Position numbers and translations under genes: made by a program. From NCBI GenBank assembly GCA_013112555.1, contig JABFGK010000001.1, forward strand, positions 372,001 through 436,000: 64,000 nucleotides of DNA, read 5' to 3'. The DNA comes from Planctomycetota bacterium. GTDB lineage: Bacteria; Planctomycetota; Phycisphaerae; Phycisphaerales; UBA5793. Positions 52,105-61,614 of this stretch are shown one piece after another; position 1 is the first letter of the stretch, and each line of letters opens with the position of its first letter. The notes under the pieces are model-generated. The model saw only the letters and a list, made by a program, of their open reading frames with translations. It was not told the DNA's origin and did not search any database.

Positions 52105-54849
52105 CTAAAACGCTGAATCGCACGAAACGATGCGCACTCTGGACGGGTCGCGCCCGTGCTCATCGAAGATGAGCAGTTCGTTCTCCTCGTTCCGTTTGAG
52201 CCAGGCACTCGGGAGGAAGTACCGCTTCTGCGGCCCCACAACCTTGCCGGTCTGGGTCGCAGCGAAGTATCGGCAGAGGTTCATCCCGTTAATAAACAGC
52301 TGGCCCTTGCTCAGGCCCGGCAACTCAAGCCACAGCGGGCTTTCGATCTTCTTCGGCGTAAATCTCGCTTTGAACCACGCGGGCCGTCCCGACATGGATT
52401 TCAGCGCCGTCTTAGACGGTGTGGTGAACTCCCGATCCTTCGGGCATTCCCACTTCGCAAACGACCAGGCAGCCGAGTCAGTGAGCACGGACTTGATCTC
52501 AAACATGCTGACCGCTGCGGCCAGATCCGTTTCCTCAGGCCATTGAAGAGTGGCAAACCGGAGTTGGTTCTGGCCTCGCTTGATGATGTCATTGTTCAGG
52601 ACCATCTGGAACTTCGGCCGGCCTGTTTGACCGGAATAGAAGGCAATGGGAGCGTCATTGAGAAGGATAATCGCCTGGCACGCAGCCCCGCTGATATCCA
52701 GGATGAGATCGGACTTGCGGCGATGGGTGAAGGTCCATGAGAGATCATTGCCACAGGTTGCAGCGTTGTCGGAGAGTCCTTCAATATAGGGTTGGGTGTC
52801 GAACGGCCTGATTGGGGCAGACTGAACAATCTCCGGGTTACCAAGTTTGAAGGTCGCTACTTCGTACAGATGGGAAACGACGCCTTTGCCCTCGTGCATG
52901 TCGTTGCCGCCGGCATAGCGCCCGAGGTTGTCAATGAGACCGACGAGTTCAGTTTGACCTGAGGGAAGGGTCAGATCAAACGGCTGGTCCTTGGCTCCGG
53001 GCCCTCGCCCGATGAGCGCCTTGAGTTCTCCATTGACGAAGAAATGGACGCGGTCACCCAGGAGCGGCGACAAAAGTTTTGTCTTCTTGCCGGTCCCCTT
53101 GGGCAGTGTGACTCGAATCAGCCCGTAGCCGGACCCTGCGGAGCACTGTTCCTGCGTACTCGGCCCGTCGATGGTGGCATAGCGCGGGGCAGTCCCGCTG
53201 ATGTAGTCGTCGATCGGTGCTGCCATCCAGTTGCGCGGCTTGATTGGAGAGGGACGCGAGGGGACCACGCCATTGGCCTTCTTCGTGACTTCGCCTTCCT
53301 GATCGACCACATATCGGTAGCGGAATCCCTCTGCCGGCAGCGGGTCGCCGTCGTCATCGAAACCCTTGATGCCGACATGTGCCTCAGAGTCGCGCACATA
53401 GGTGGTGTCGATTGCCGCCGTATTGCAGATAACGAGTGTGATTTCTTCGTGTGTCTCGACAACGGGAGCCTGCCGCTTCGGCACTTCGACTTCAAGCAGG
53501 CTGTAGTTAATACTGATCATCCCGCGCTGTCCCGGCGCACCGTAGAGAATGAGGATGTTGCGGCCGGCCATGGCAAAGGCGTTCAGGTTGGTCCAGTCGA
53601 GCCGTGACCGACCCGAGAGGTGGACATTCAAGAGACACCATGCGAGCGGTTGGTTATCAAGTTCGACGGGGAGTCGTTGCCCTGTCGACAGAAGGATGTG
53701 GGACGACTGATGGTTCTTCTCGGGGTTGCCGAACACCATTACGACGCCGCCCTGTGACCCGTTCATGTGGACAACAGGAGAGCCTGCTGCCTTGCTCTTC
53801 TTGCCGTCAGTCGGCGGCTCGAGCGCCTGAACTGCGGAGACGAACCCCGGGTCGAGTGATGAAAAGACCTTGCTGAAATTCGAGACAAACGTGCAGAGTC
53901 GTCTCAGGAGCCAATAGGAGTCTGAGGACAGACCGGCCTCGCTGAGTGGTGCCTGGCCGTCGGCCGAAGCAGTGACGTACCGATCCATGTGGCCAGAGAT
54001 TCGGCCGCCTGAGAAGCCGAAGTTCGTCCCACCGTGGAACGGGCTGAGATTGAACTGGGCACCGGCGGACACGGCCTGGCCGAGTTGATGCATGAGATGC
54101 GCCGGTGACGGGGGAACCGGTCGTTCGTTGGCCCAGCAGTCCGCTTCACCGGTCCAGAAGTCGCCCACCATCAGCGGCTGAGACGGGTGAATCGATCGGA
54201 GTTGCCGCAGATGCATGAGCATCTCATCGCGACCGGACCAGGTATCAATCGTCTCCTCACGAACCTGCCAGAGGTTGTTCGTGTTAATCAGCGGGACGTC
54301 GAAGCCATGCTCCCGGATGAAGCGCGATATCTCAAGCAAGTAGTCGTCGGCAGCCTTCTGGTGACCACAATACCACTCGTGCTCAACTTGAACAAGAACA
54401 ATCGGGCCGCCCTTGGACCCGGAATGTGGCTCGAGAATGCGGAGCAATCGGCCGACCATCTGGCTGGTGGCTTCGAGGAAGGCTGCATTGCCCTGTCGCA
54501 GCGCCAGGCCGGACTCAGCCAGCAGCCAGGACGGCATCCCGCCCAGATCGAGATCATGCCCGACATAGGGGCCGACACGCATGATGCACTTCATATCGCT
54601 ATCGGCGATCATCGACACGAATCGCTCGACATCGGCATTCTCTTCGAAGCAGTACTCGCCCTTGCGCGGCTCATGGATGGCCCACGGGCAGCGAACCAGG
54701 ATTGTGTTGAGTCCCATGTCGGCAGCCATGTCGAGTCGGTCCTGCCATTGCGAAGTCGGAACCCTGAAGTAGTCGATCATGCCGCTGGTCAGCCAGATTC
54801 TGCGACCGTCAATCATGAGGCTCTGGCTGTCGTGAGTGATAGTTGGCAT
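52105..54849 (-). CDS. Glycoside hydrolase family 35-like protein (beta-galactosidase-like)
   Basis: A 914-residue GH35-like enzyme with an N-terminal TIM barrel and C-terminal jelly-roll domains. Barrel motifs are LTSGMIDYFRVPTSQWQDRL, GLNTILVRCPWAIHEP, and FHGGTNFGFSGG, which is characteristic of GH35. The acid/base site reads VQVEHEW (family norm E-N-E). The nucleophile site reads MVGDFWTGEADCW, where the family has Glu (T/S-E-F). No signal peptide is seen, so the protein may be cytoplasmic. The C-terminal part has two beta-sandwich-like segments with LPKGTGKKTKL and LELPGLSKGQLFINGMNL. ATG 54849 is the only ATG start; the track's 54858 is TTG. Confidence 0.83.
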   Translation of the reverse strand: MPTITHDSQSLMIDGRRIWLTSGMIDYFRVPTSQWQDRLDMAADMGLNTILVRCPWAIHEPRKGEYCFEENADVERFVSMIADSDMKCIMRVGPYVGHDLDLGGMPSWLLAESGLALRQGNAAFLEATSQMVGRLLRILEPHSGSKGGPIVLVQVEHEWYCGHQKAADDYLLEISRFIREHGFDVPLINTNNLWQVREETIDTWSGRDEMLMHLRQLRSIHPSQPLMVGDFWTGEADCWANERPVPPSPAHLMHQLGQAVSAGAQFNLSPFHGGTNFGFSGGRISGHMDRYVTASADGQAPLSEAGLSSDSYWLLRRLCTFVSNFSKVFSSLDPGFVSAVQALEPPTDGKKSKAAGSPVVHMNGSQGGVVMVFGNPEKNHQSSHILLSTGQRLPVELDNQPLAWCLLNVHLSGRSRLDWTNLNAFAMAGRNILILYGAPGQRGMISINYSLLEVEVPKRQAPVVETHEEITLVICNTAAIDTTYVRDSEAHVGIKGFDDDGDPLPAEGFRYRYVVDQEGEVTKKANGVVPSRPSPIKPRNWMAAPIDDYISGTAPRYATIDGPSTQEQCSAGSGYGLIRVTLPKGTGKKTKLLSPLLGDRVHFFVNGELKALIGRGPGAKDQPFDLTLPSGQTELVGLIDNLGRYAGGNDMHEGKGVVSHLYEVATFKLGNPEIVQSAPIRPFDTQPYIEGLSDNAATCGNDLSWTFTHRRKSDLILDISGAACQAIILLNDAPIAFYSGQTGRPKFQMVLNNDIIKRGQNQLRFATLQWPEETDLAAAVSMFEIKSVLTDSAAWSFAKWECPKDREFTTPSKTALKSMSGRPAWFKARFTPKKIESPLWLELPGLSKGQLFINGMNLCRYFAATQTGKVVGPQKRYFLPSAWLKRNEENELLIFDEHGRDPSRVRIVSCDSAF

Positions 54850-55302
54850 CAGTCGCAATCCGTTCGGTCAGTAGTAGGTTGGGGTGGCCGGTTCGTGTGT
54901 TACCGGACGTTCAGGCACGGAAAACTGCTGGCATGAATCGGCGTAAGTCGTTGTCTTGCAACGGTTTACGCAAAAAACCGGCAGCCCCTGTTGGGGTCAT
55001 AGCATAGGCGGGAAAGTTGCGGGGGTGAGATAAAAGCCCGCTGAGGCGGAAAATAGGTGTTATTCCCCACATCTCTCGAGACGTCATAGCGCTCGGCGCG
55101 AAAAGCGTGAATCCCGGTAGCTTGGTCGAGTGACCGATTTGGCGCTGCTGGTTGCCGTCGCTGACGCCGCATGTGAATCCGAGGTCACAGATTCTGTTCA
55201 CGATCGAGCCGAAGTCGTCGGCACCGCCACGCAGAGACAGCGCGCTGGCACGATGGACAGGGTGGAGAAGGGGTGGAAACGGGTGGGGGGCGTGGAAATG
55301 AA
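54850..55302. other. Intergenic region between the GH35 gene and tRNA-Tyr, nothing certain
   Basis: About 450 bases. The listed ORFs on both strands either run through the tRNA or are Arg/Pro-rich shadows. The minus-strand ORF 54911-55342 starts inside the tRNA-Tyr T-arm, a usual artefact. A purine-rich stretch (GGGGTGAGATAAAAGCCCGC) near 55022 is notable. No attachment-site duplicate of the tRNA 3' end was seen. Confidence 0.5.
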
Positions 55303-55385
55303 TGGGCAGGGCAGGATTCGAACCTGCGAAGGCTAATGCCACCAGATTTACAGTCTGGCCCGTTTGACCGCTTCGGTACCTACCC
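55303..55385 (-). tRNA. tRNA-Tyr (GTA anticodon)
   Basis: On the minus strand an 83-nucleotide cloverleaf is readable. The acceptor stem GGGTAGG/CCTGCCC has one G-T wobble. The anticodon arm CCAGA-CTGTAAA-TCTGG gives anticodon GTA. A long variable arm is present, as expected for bacterial type II tRNA-Tyr, and the T-arm is GCAGG-TTCGAAT-CCTGC. The discriminator base is A; CCA is not encoded. Confidence 0.93.
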
Positions 55386-55552
55386 GGTCATAATCGCTGA
55401 CAGCGCGCCGCGGGGCGGGGTGCGTCGTGGTCGGGAGAATATGCCTCAAGCCCGGGTAGTTCAACCGAATCCGAGGCTCTCTCCGAGCATTTGCACCCGG
55501 TCATCAGATCGGATGGCGCGGCCTCGACGGTGAGCAAACCGGCCGTACCGTC

Positions 55553-55597
55553 TGAAAAAGAACGGTGGCCTGCACGTCTGTGGAGACGGCAGGCCAC
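55553..55597 (-). terminator. Terminator-like hairpin after the 55639-56508 gene
   Basis: A nested perfect stem (TGGCCTGC / GCAGGCCA outside, CGTCT / AGACG inside) lies 42 bases after the stop of the exported-protein gene. On the minus strand a run of five Ts begins seven bases after the stem. Confidence 0.75.
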
Positions 55598-55638
55598 ACG
55601 TTTGAGTCTGTCCTGTTCGGACGAATCTGATCGGACGA

Positions 55639-56508
55639 TCAGATGCCGACAGTATTGCTCACCGCACAGGCGTCACGATCGACGGCCTGGACGATGACGC
55701 GGCCACATGCATTGGCCGGAACGTTGCCTCGCAGGACGGCTTCGCCGCCGGCGTCTGCTGTTGAGACACCGCCGAGCTTGCCGCCGGCAATATCAACAGT
55801 CAGGCCCGGGCAACCGGGGACGTTGGTGGAGCCGGCGCGGAGGCCGTATGCGAAGTAGCACTTGGCATTCGCGGTGACACCAGTGCAGGTCAGCGTGTTC
55901 GTGCCGGGGCAGTCGCCCACGACCGTCAGGTGCATTCCGCCACCGCCGTAGATCTGGAATGCCATCTGCGGGGTGAGGCCCTGGCCGTCGAAGTTGATGC
56001 CGTTGGCGTCATTCGAGTACCAGAAGGTGCCGTTGTCGGGGTAGACGCTGTTTTGCGTATGGCCGCCGACCTGGTAGGAGTCATAGCCGGGATCGCCACG
56101 GAGCGCGCCGGTGGCGACGACCCAGTAGCGGTCGCCGGGGACCAGATCCGAGCTCTGTGATGTCACATCAATCACTGACAGCGTCAGCACATCGTCTGAA
56201 ATCTGGAAGTCGTCGGTTGATGCAATGATGTTGTTGGAGTCGGGACCAGGAGCGTCGCCCCAGATCTGAAGGGCGATCACGGAGCCGGTTCCGCCGGACT
56301 CGCGACGAAGCCAGATGCCGATCTGGCCGACGGTTGTGACGCCGTCCGGGCAGACAAAGTCACTGGCATACGCGTAGGAACCGTGGTTGCTCAGCGGGTG
56401 CCACCAAGCGCCGAAATCAGGCTGCTTGTCGATTTCCTGTCCGAATGACGTGGTGGCAACTGCCAGCAATGCTGCGATGCCTGTAAGGATAGTACGCTTT
56501 CTCTCCAT
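55639..56508 (-). CDS. Exported protein with jelly-roll-like domain, unknown function
   Basis: A 289-residue protein with a signal peptide (TILTGIAALLAVATTSFGQ). The mature part has Gly/Asp/Asn/Ser-rich beta-strands (GQIGIWLRRESGGTGSVIALQIWGD, RYWVVATGALRGD), a pattern common in planctomycete exported carbohydrate- or surface-associated proteins. The C-terminal ~85 residues, with paired cysteines (GDCPGTNTLTCTG, NACGRVIV), look like a small separate beta domain. The family is not recognised. A terminator follows. The 350-base upstream gap to the M28 gene has no gene. Confidence 0.7.
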   Translation of the reverse strand: MERKRTILTGIAALLAVATTSFGQEIDKQPDFGAWWHPLSNHGSYAYASDFVCPDGVTTVGQIGIWLRRESGGTGSVIALQIWGDAPGPDSNNIIASTDDFQISDDVLTLSVIDVTSQSSDLVPGDRYWVVATGALRGDPGYDSYQVGGHTQNSVYPDNGTFWYSNDANGINFDGQGLTPQMAFQIYGGGGMHLTVVGDCPGTNTLTCTGVTANAKCYFAYGLRAGSTNVPGCPGLTVDIAGGKLGGVSTADAGGEAVLRGNVPANACGRVIVQAVDRDACAVSNTVGI

Positions 56509-56862
56509 TTGGGAAACTCCTCACCGTTCTGGTGATATGAATGGGTGTGCCGTGAGTGGCAGGATCAGATCGCGTCCATTCGCGATCGGGTCCGATAGTG
56601 CTCTAAAATCTGAGACGACCCTCCGGGAGTCATCCTATCCCGAGAACTGCGCCTCGGTCTTCAGAAAGACTCGTATGCAGATTGTAATGCGAATTCAACG
56701 TTCTGCAAAGCGCGATTTGGCAGTTGCGAGAAGAAAGCTGGTTTATGGGACTGGCCAATCTGCCTGAACCCAGATAGTCGAAATCTAATGTGTTTCACAT
56801 GCGATTCAGCCAAAAATTGCACAATCGCTGATTGGATTACATCTCCGGCCGGTGTGGTCGTG

Positions 56863-58932
56863 TTACTGGCCTCGTCCCTGGAGGGTGACTTTGACGGTGA
56901 GCGTGGCGCCATCTCGCACCAGACCGACTTCGACCTCGTCGCCGGGATTGTGCTCTGCCAGCATCACGATCCAGTCGCGGATCGTGTCAATCTCCTTGCC
57001 GTCCCACGTGACGAGCCGGTCGCCGGCCTTGATGCCGGCCTTCTCAGCGGAGCCGTCCGGCGTGATATCCCCGACGAGGATGCCCGCTTCGGTATCGTTG
57101 TAGTTGCCGGGAACGATCCCGAACGTGACCTTGAGCTGTGATCGAGCAGCCGGCTGGGCCTGGGCCTGCTCATCGGCCTCACCTTCATCACCGTCCTGAT
57201 TCGCCTCTGCCCGCTGCTGCTCACGTTGGCGACGGCGCTCGGCCTGGCGTTCATTCGCGTCCTGAGGCGCAAATGGGTCGGGTCGCTGGGCGGCGGCAAA
57301 AACGAGCTCGGTGAACAGATTGACCGTCTTGACGGCCCCGACTCGGTTGATCTTCCAACTCACATCCTCGGGCGTGTGGTAGTCGGCATGGAAGTCGGCA
57401 ATGATGCCGAACAGCGAAGGGATGCCGGCCGATGCAAAGGGGGCATGGTCGCTGCCTGCAGAAAAGCCGCCGGCGGTCACGACTTCGAGGCCGGAGTCAT
57501 CGAAAAACGGCTGAGCCCACTCGCCGAGTCCTTCGGCCGTGTCAAGACCGGACACACTGAGCCGATCGTTCTTGATGCGGCCGATCATGTCGAAGTTGAT
57601 CATCAGTGTGTGCTGTTCTTTGGGCACGATCGGGTTGTTCACGTAGTACCGCGACCCGATGAGACCCGATTCCTCAGCACTGAACGTGAGGAACAAGATG
57701 GTGCGCAGCGGTGTTTCCTCGGGGAGTTCCGCGTAGGCCTGTGCCAGTTTGTCAGCCATCAGCATGACGCCGGCACTCCCGGATGCATTGTCATCCGCGC
57801 CGGGGTGGAGCCTGCCGGCCCCGGATCGTGAGCCGAAGTATCCCATGCCCAGGTGATCGAGGTGGGCCCCGACAACGATGTACTGGTCGGCCAGGTCACC
57901 GCGACCGGGCAGCAGCCCGCCGACATTCTCAGCCTTTTGAGCGACGCGATCGATCTGAGAAGCAATCGTGATCTGCGTGTTGGGAAGGTCGAGGACAGAT
58001 GGGCCGCCGTTGTCAGCTCGTTTCCGCAGGTCTGTCAAAGAGCCTTCAGGAAGATGCGCATTCTTGATGAGCTGCTCACCGGCATCTGTGCTCATCAGGG
58101 CGATCGGGATATCGGCCATCGAGCGATTCCCCACGGCTGAGTCAAGAGTCCCTGCTCGCAGATCGTCGGAACCGGGCGTGTTGATAATGACGATGCCGGC
58201 CGCGTGGCGGTCACGGGCAGCGCGAATCTTGTTGCGGAAGCCGGCCTTGTTGCTCCACGGGCCGGAGCCGGACCAGAGGCTTTGTCCTTCATCGTTCATT
58301 GGCTCGAATCGGAGCATGACGGCAATCTTGCCGGTCAGGTCTGCCTCTTCGCCGAAACTGGAGTAGTCGTCCGGCCCATTATCAATCGAGTATCCGACAA
58401 AGACGGCCGGGGCGGTGACATCACCGGTTCCCCCCAGGGTCATGATCTTGAAGTCAGAGCCGGCAGCCAGTTCCTGTGCCTCAGCGCCGCCGCTGGAAAC
58501 GCTCAGATTCTCGCTGGTCACTTCGACGTCGTTCCCGAGGTCAAAGGGCTGTCTCCAGCTCGCCGGTCCCCCCTCGGACTCGACGGTGAAGGCAGGCACA
58601 AGCCCGGCACGCTTGAAGTAGTACTCCACGTAGTTCTTGGCATACTCCATGCCGTCGGAGCCGGGGACGCGGCCCTCGAAGAACGGGTTGGCCAGGGTCG
58701 TGATGTGGTCGTTGTACACTCGGACATCGTCAGATAACTCAGATAATGCCGTCGTAATCGGAGTGGGGGGCGCTTCCTCCTCTGAGATGAAGCGAGGGCC
58801 GGTCGCAGCGGCCGGCTGCCCGATCGAGGTCATGATTACAGCCCCGAGCAGCAGTGTGGCAACGCCACAGGCTGACACGGATGCATACGGGGTGGCAAGC
58901 CTGCTCGAGTGTCGTTGTGTTGAATTGTGCAT
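56863..58932 (-). CDS. Exported M28-family metallopeptidase with C-terminal PDZ domain
   Basis: A 689-residue aminopeptidase-like zinc protease. A signal segment (ACGVATLLLGAVIMTS) precedes a PA (protease-associated) domain with GKIAVMLRFEP. The M28 catalytic domain has the metal ligands H in GAHLDHLG, D in PGADDNASGSAG, E in FSAEESGLIGS, D in FDMIGR and H in GSDHAPFASAGIP. A Gln/Glu/Arg-rich linker (about residues 575-610) leads to a PDZ domain (ITPDGSAEKAGIKAGDRLVTWDGKEI). It probably degrades peptides in the periplasm. It is divergent from the ABC operon. The 58933-59259 gap has no gene. Confidence 0.9.
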   Translation of the reverse strand: MHNSTQRHSSRLATPYASVSACGVATLLLGAVIMTSIGQPAAATGPRFISEEEAPPTPITTALSELSDDVRVYNDHITTLANPFFEGRVPGSDGMEYAKNYVEYYFKRAGLVPAFTVESEGGPASWRQPFDLGNDVEVTSENLSVSSGGAEAQELAAGSDFKIMTLGGTGDVTAPAVFVGYSIDNGPDDYSSFGEEADLTGKIAVMLRFEPMNDEGQSLWSGSGPWSNKAGFRNKIRAARDRHAAGIVIINTPGSDDLRAGTLDSAVGNRSMADIPIALMSTDAGEQLIKNAHLPEGSLTDLRKRADNGGPSVLDLPNTQITIASQIDRVAQKAENVGGLLPGRGDLADQYIVVGAHLDHLGMGYFGSRSGAGRLHPGADDNASGSAGVMLMADKLAQAYAELPEETPLRTILFLTFSAEESGLIGSRYYVNNPIVPKEQHTLMINFDMIGRIKNDRLSVSGLDTAEGLGEWAQPFFDDSGLEVVTAGGFSAGSDHAPFASAGIPSLFGIIADFHADYHTPEDVSWKINRVGAVKTVNLFTELVFAAAQRPDPFAPQDANERQAERRRQREQQRAEANQDGDEGEADEQAQAQPAARSQLKVTFGIVPGNYNDTEAGILVGDITPDGSAEKAGIKAGDRLVTWDGKEIDTIRDWIVMLAEHNPGDEVEVGLVRDGATLTVKVTLQGRGQ

Positions 58933-59259
58933 GAGTATTGAAATCCTGTCTACGGTTCAAGAACCACGATCGTTGCAGCGAGTTGGATCCGTTTCAGCCG
59001 GCATGCGCCGCGCTCCACCGAGGGAGCAGAGCCACGCGTCATGCTCAGAACAATGAAACGATGGTCGGGTCAGCGGTACAACATGGGGCCCGCGGGTGCA
59101 CCGACACCACGGTCATTGATTCCCGACGCTGGCAATGATACCACTGAGGAGGATGAGGGTTCACCCCGGGCTCCGAATCACTGAGATCAGGCTGTTGTGG
59201 GGTCTGGCGGGGGTTTGACCGTATGATGGCCTGCGAGGGGACACGAGAAGGCGGTATAC

Positions 59260-60105
59260 ATGAGGCAACGGGGCAGTCAAAAGTGGTGGTGGATGAGTCC
59301 GGGCTGGTACCGGCCGGACGGCGATCGTGGTCTCCGCACGCAGATCTTTGGGCTTGAGGGGCGAGTTACAGTCCGCTCCGTCTATCGGCGAGTGCCGTTG
59401 TGCATGCTCGGGATCGCGCTGGGTTTGCTCTTGATGGGGGCTGTGGCGGGGGTGCACCCGCAGGATGGGGCGCACGCAGACATCCGAATATCAATTACTG
59501 ATCAAGAGGTCGTGTTCAGCGTCATCATGAACTTGGCGTTTATCGACGAGGTGTGCGAAACCCCGCGCGAGGATCCCGGCGCATTGGACCCGGTTGAAGA
59601 GCCCGGTGTACGCGACGCTTTGGAGAACTTCTACCGGACGCAGAATCGCGTCTCGATTGACGGTGTGGATGTATCTCCGACGTTCGGGGAGTTTGAAGTA
59701 AGCCGGCCGGGCACGGAGTTGCTGCCGTTGTTTCCAATCACGGGGATGCGAGGTCTGATTCGGGTTCGGCAAGTGGTGCATTACAGTGCCAAGTCCAGCC
59801 CGAAGCAGGTGTCGATGGTGTGGGGTGGGTACCCGCCCGACATGCTGGCCGAAATCGAACCCGGGCAGCCGCGCCCGCCGTTGGCGCTCCAGGGGCAGTT
59901 GAGCGCCGAGGGCGTCGTCACCATGATTGACTTCACCCAGGCCGAGCCGGAGTACACCTGGCACGCATCGGGACTGACCGCCGACGAGCGGCTTCATGGC
60001 GGTCCCGGCTCCGCCGACGGCGACGAACGCGAGACTGTGCGTTCCGGTGGTGCTGGCAGCAGTGGTGCTCGTTGTGCTGATCATGGTCGGAGTCGTTCGG
60101 CATGA
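59260..60105 (+). CDS. Exported protein, N-terminal part of an apparently frameshifted gene (ABC operon, first gene)
   Basis: A 281-residue ORF with a signal-like helix (LCMLGIALGLLLMGAVAGV) and an exported domain (ISITDQEVVFSVIMNLAFID, MRGLIRVRQVVHYSAKSSPKQVSMVWGG). No named family is recognised. The last ~35 residues are Gly/Ser/Asp/Arg-rich and look out of frame. Starting at 59996 another frame continues with a Pro-rich linker and membrane helices. The two probably form one protein of about 500 residues with a shift between 59975 and 60000. It lies upstream of an ABC transporter and may interact with it. Confidence 0.6.
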   Translation: MRQRGSQKWWWMSPGWYRPDGDRGLRTQIFGLEGRVTVRSVYRRVPLCMLGIALGLLLMGAVAGVHPQDGAHADIRISITDQEVVFSVIMNLAFIDEVCETPREDPGALDPVEEPGVRDALENFYRTQNRVSIDGVDVSPTFGEFEVSRPGTELLPLFPITGMRGLIRVRQVVHYSAKSSPKQVSMVWGGYPPDMLAEIEPGQPRPPLALQGQLSAEGVVTMIDFTQAEPEYTWHASGLTADERLHGGPGSADGDERETVRSGGAGSSGARCADHGRSRSA

Positions 60106-60754
60106 ATGGGGCAAGGGACTCTTTATCACCGGGGGTCTGGCAACTGTGGTACTCGTCGGCGGGGTTGGCGTGATGGGCATGCTCCCGTCGTGGCTGTTCG
60201 TCCCGCTGCCGGGCGTGTTGAGTGGAACCGGCCTACCAAGTGACGAGGAAGCGCTGGCGGTGTTTCACCCGTTGCACTCGAACATCTACCGTGCATTTGA
60301 CTATTCAACAGAGAGCGACATCTACGATGCACTGGCCCGAAGCGTTGACGGCGAATTGTTGGACTCGCTGTACAACGATGTCTATCGAAGTCTGATCATG
60401 CAGGAGCACGGCGGAGCCGTGAGCCGAGTCAAGAGCGTGACACCGATGGAGGAATCCGTGCAGAATATCGGATTGCTGCCTCCGGATGACCGCGTTGGTT
60501 TTCAGGTCCTCTATCGCTGGCAGGTTGAGGGCGAGGTCTATCATTGGGGGCACACGCATACGCGCGTCAACCAGTATCAGGCCGAATACACAGTGGTGAG
60601 TTCTGAGAACGGTTGGCGCATTGCCGGGAGCAACATTCTCGAGCAGTTTCGTGTGGATGCCGACCCGTTTCCCACGACTCCTGCGGAGGTGCCGGCCGGG
60701 GATGAGATGGACCAGTTGATCGAGTCACTTCAGCAGTCAGGGACCGACATTTGA
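59996..60754 (+). CDS. Membrane protein, C-terminal part of the frameshifted gene
   Basis: A 252-residue frame that overlaps the previous one by 110 bases. It starts with a Pro-rich linker and two membrane helices (LCVPVVLAAVVLVVLIMVGVV and GLATVVLVGGVGVMGML). It then has a soluble region (SDEEALAVFHPLHSNIYRAFDY, VGFQVLYRWQVEGEVYHWG) whose pattern of strands and helices suggests an extracytoplasmic domain. The ATG at 59996 has only a weak GAG upstream, and a stop lies close by in the same frame, so separate translation is doubtful. Its stop overlaps the TTG start of the ABC ATPase gene. Confidence 0.6.
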   Translation: MAVPAPPTATNARLCVPVVLAAVVLVVLIMVGVVRHEWGKGLFITGGLATVVLVGGVGVMGMLPSWLFVPLPGVLSGTGLPSDEEALAVFHPLHSNIYRAFDYSTESDIYDALARSVDGELLDSLYNDVYRSLIMQEHGGAVSRVKSVTPMEESVQNIGLLPPDDRVGFQVLYRWQVEGEVYHWGHTHTRVNQYQAEYTVVSSENGWRIAGSNILEQFRVDADPFPTTPAEVPAGDEMDQLIESLQQSGTDI

Positions 60755-61614
60755 GCGTTGCCTCGCAGATCCAGGAAACAGATTCCGAGCATCTGGTGCC
60801 GATGGTTCATCTTCGGCATGTTGAGTTTGAGTACGACGGCGGTCGCCACGCTCAGGGAGTAGCGGGTGCTGTCGGTGTGTCGGCCGGCTTCCGTCTGAGT
60901 ATCGAGAATCTGGTCGTGGAGCAGGGTGGGCGTGCCGCCTGCATCGGCGCCAGCGGAACGGGCAAGACGACACTGGTCAATCTGATCGCAGGGATCCTTG
61001 TGCCCGATGCCGGGACGGTGTATCTCGGCCCGATTGAGATGTCGGAGTTGTCAGACGAGCAACGGCGATCGATTCGAGTCTCGATGATCGGCATGGTGTT
61101 CCAGGAGTTTGAGTTGCTGGAATACCTCTCGGCCGGCGACAACATTTTGCTGCCATACTACATCGCATCCGCCCGAGCGCGGGCCGGCATCCCACGGAAG
61201 TATCGAGGGGAGACGCCGGACGGTGGGCCGGCCGGGCTGCTGCTGACGACCGAAGTGCGTCGGCGCGCTGCTCGCCTCGCCGATGAAATGCGGATCGGGC
61301 ATTTGTTGAAACGCAAACCATCACGCTTATCCCAGGGCGAACGGCAGCGGGTGGCCATCTGCCGGGCGCTCGTCGTCGAACCTCAACTCGTAATCTGCGA
61401 TGAGCCGACCGGGAACCTCGATCCGGACACAGCCCGCATCACGCTCGACATGCTCTTTGATCAGGCAGACCGGTCAGGAGCCACGCTCTTGATGGTCACC
61501 CACAATCACGGCTACCTCGAGCGGTTCAACCAGACGATCGATATGGCTGAACTGGCCGGTGACATGGGCACCGAGCGCGTCATCGCGGCCGATCGGGAGG
61601 GGGATGTGTCATGA
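60751..61614 (+). CDS. ABC transporter ATP-binding protein, LolD/MacB type
   Basis: A 287-residue ATPase. It has Walker A GASGTGKTTLVN, a Q-loop FQEFELL, signature LSQGERQRVAICRAL, Walker B LVICDEPTGNLD and the H-loop in LMVTHNHG. The LolD/MacB-type features are MVFQEFELLEYLSAGDNILLP and TGNLD. An insert of about 40 residues (RAGIPRKYRGETPDGGPAGLL...) sits between the Q-loop and the signature. The start is TTG, overlapping the previous stop (TTGA), suggesting translational coupling. It drives the FtsX-like permease next to it, and the pair would work by mechanotransmission or export. Confidence 0.88.
   Translation: MSVASQIQETDSEHLVPMVHLRHVEFEYDGGRHAQGVAGAVGVSAGFRLSIENLVVEQGGRAACIGASGTGKTTLVNLIAGILVPDAGTVYLGPIEMSELSDEQRRSIRVSMIGMVFQEFELLEYLSAGDNILLPYYIASARARAGIPRKYRGETPDGGPAGLLLTTEVRRRAARLADEMRIGHLLKRKPSRLSQGERQRVAICRALVVEPQLVICDEPTGNLDPDTARITLDMLFDQADRSGATLLMVTHNHGYLERFNQTIDMAELAGDMGTERVIAADREGDVS

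Noticed and set aside
54911-55342. Minus-strand 143-residue ORF ending near the GH35 gene
   Set aside because: It begins inside the tRNA-Tyr gene (reading through GGTTCGAATCC gives the well-known GSNPA-type artefact) and has no domain.
55303-55385. Integrated element attached to tRNA-Tyr
   Set aside because: No duplicated tRNA 3' end and no integrase gene were seen on either side.
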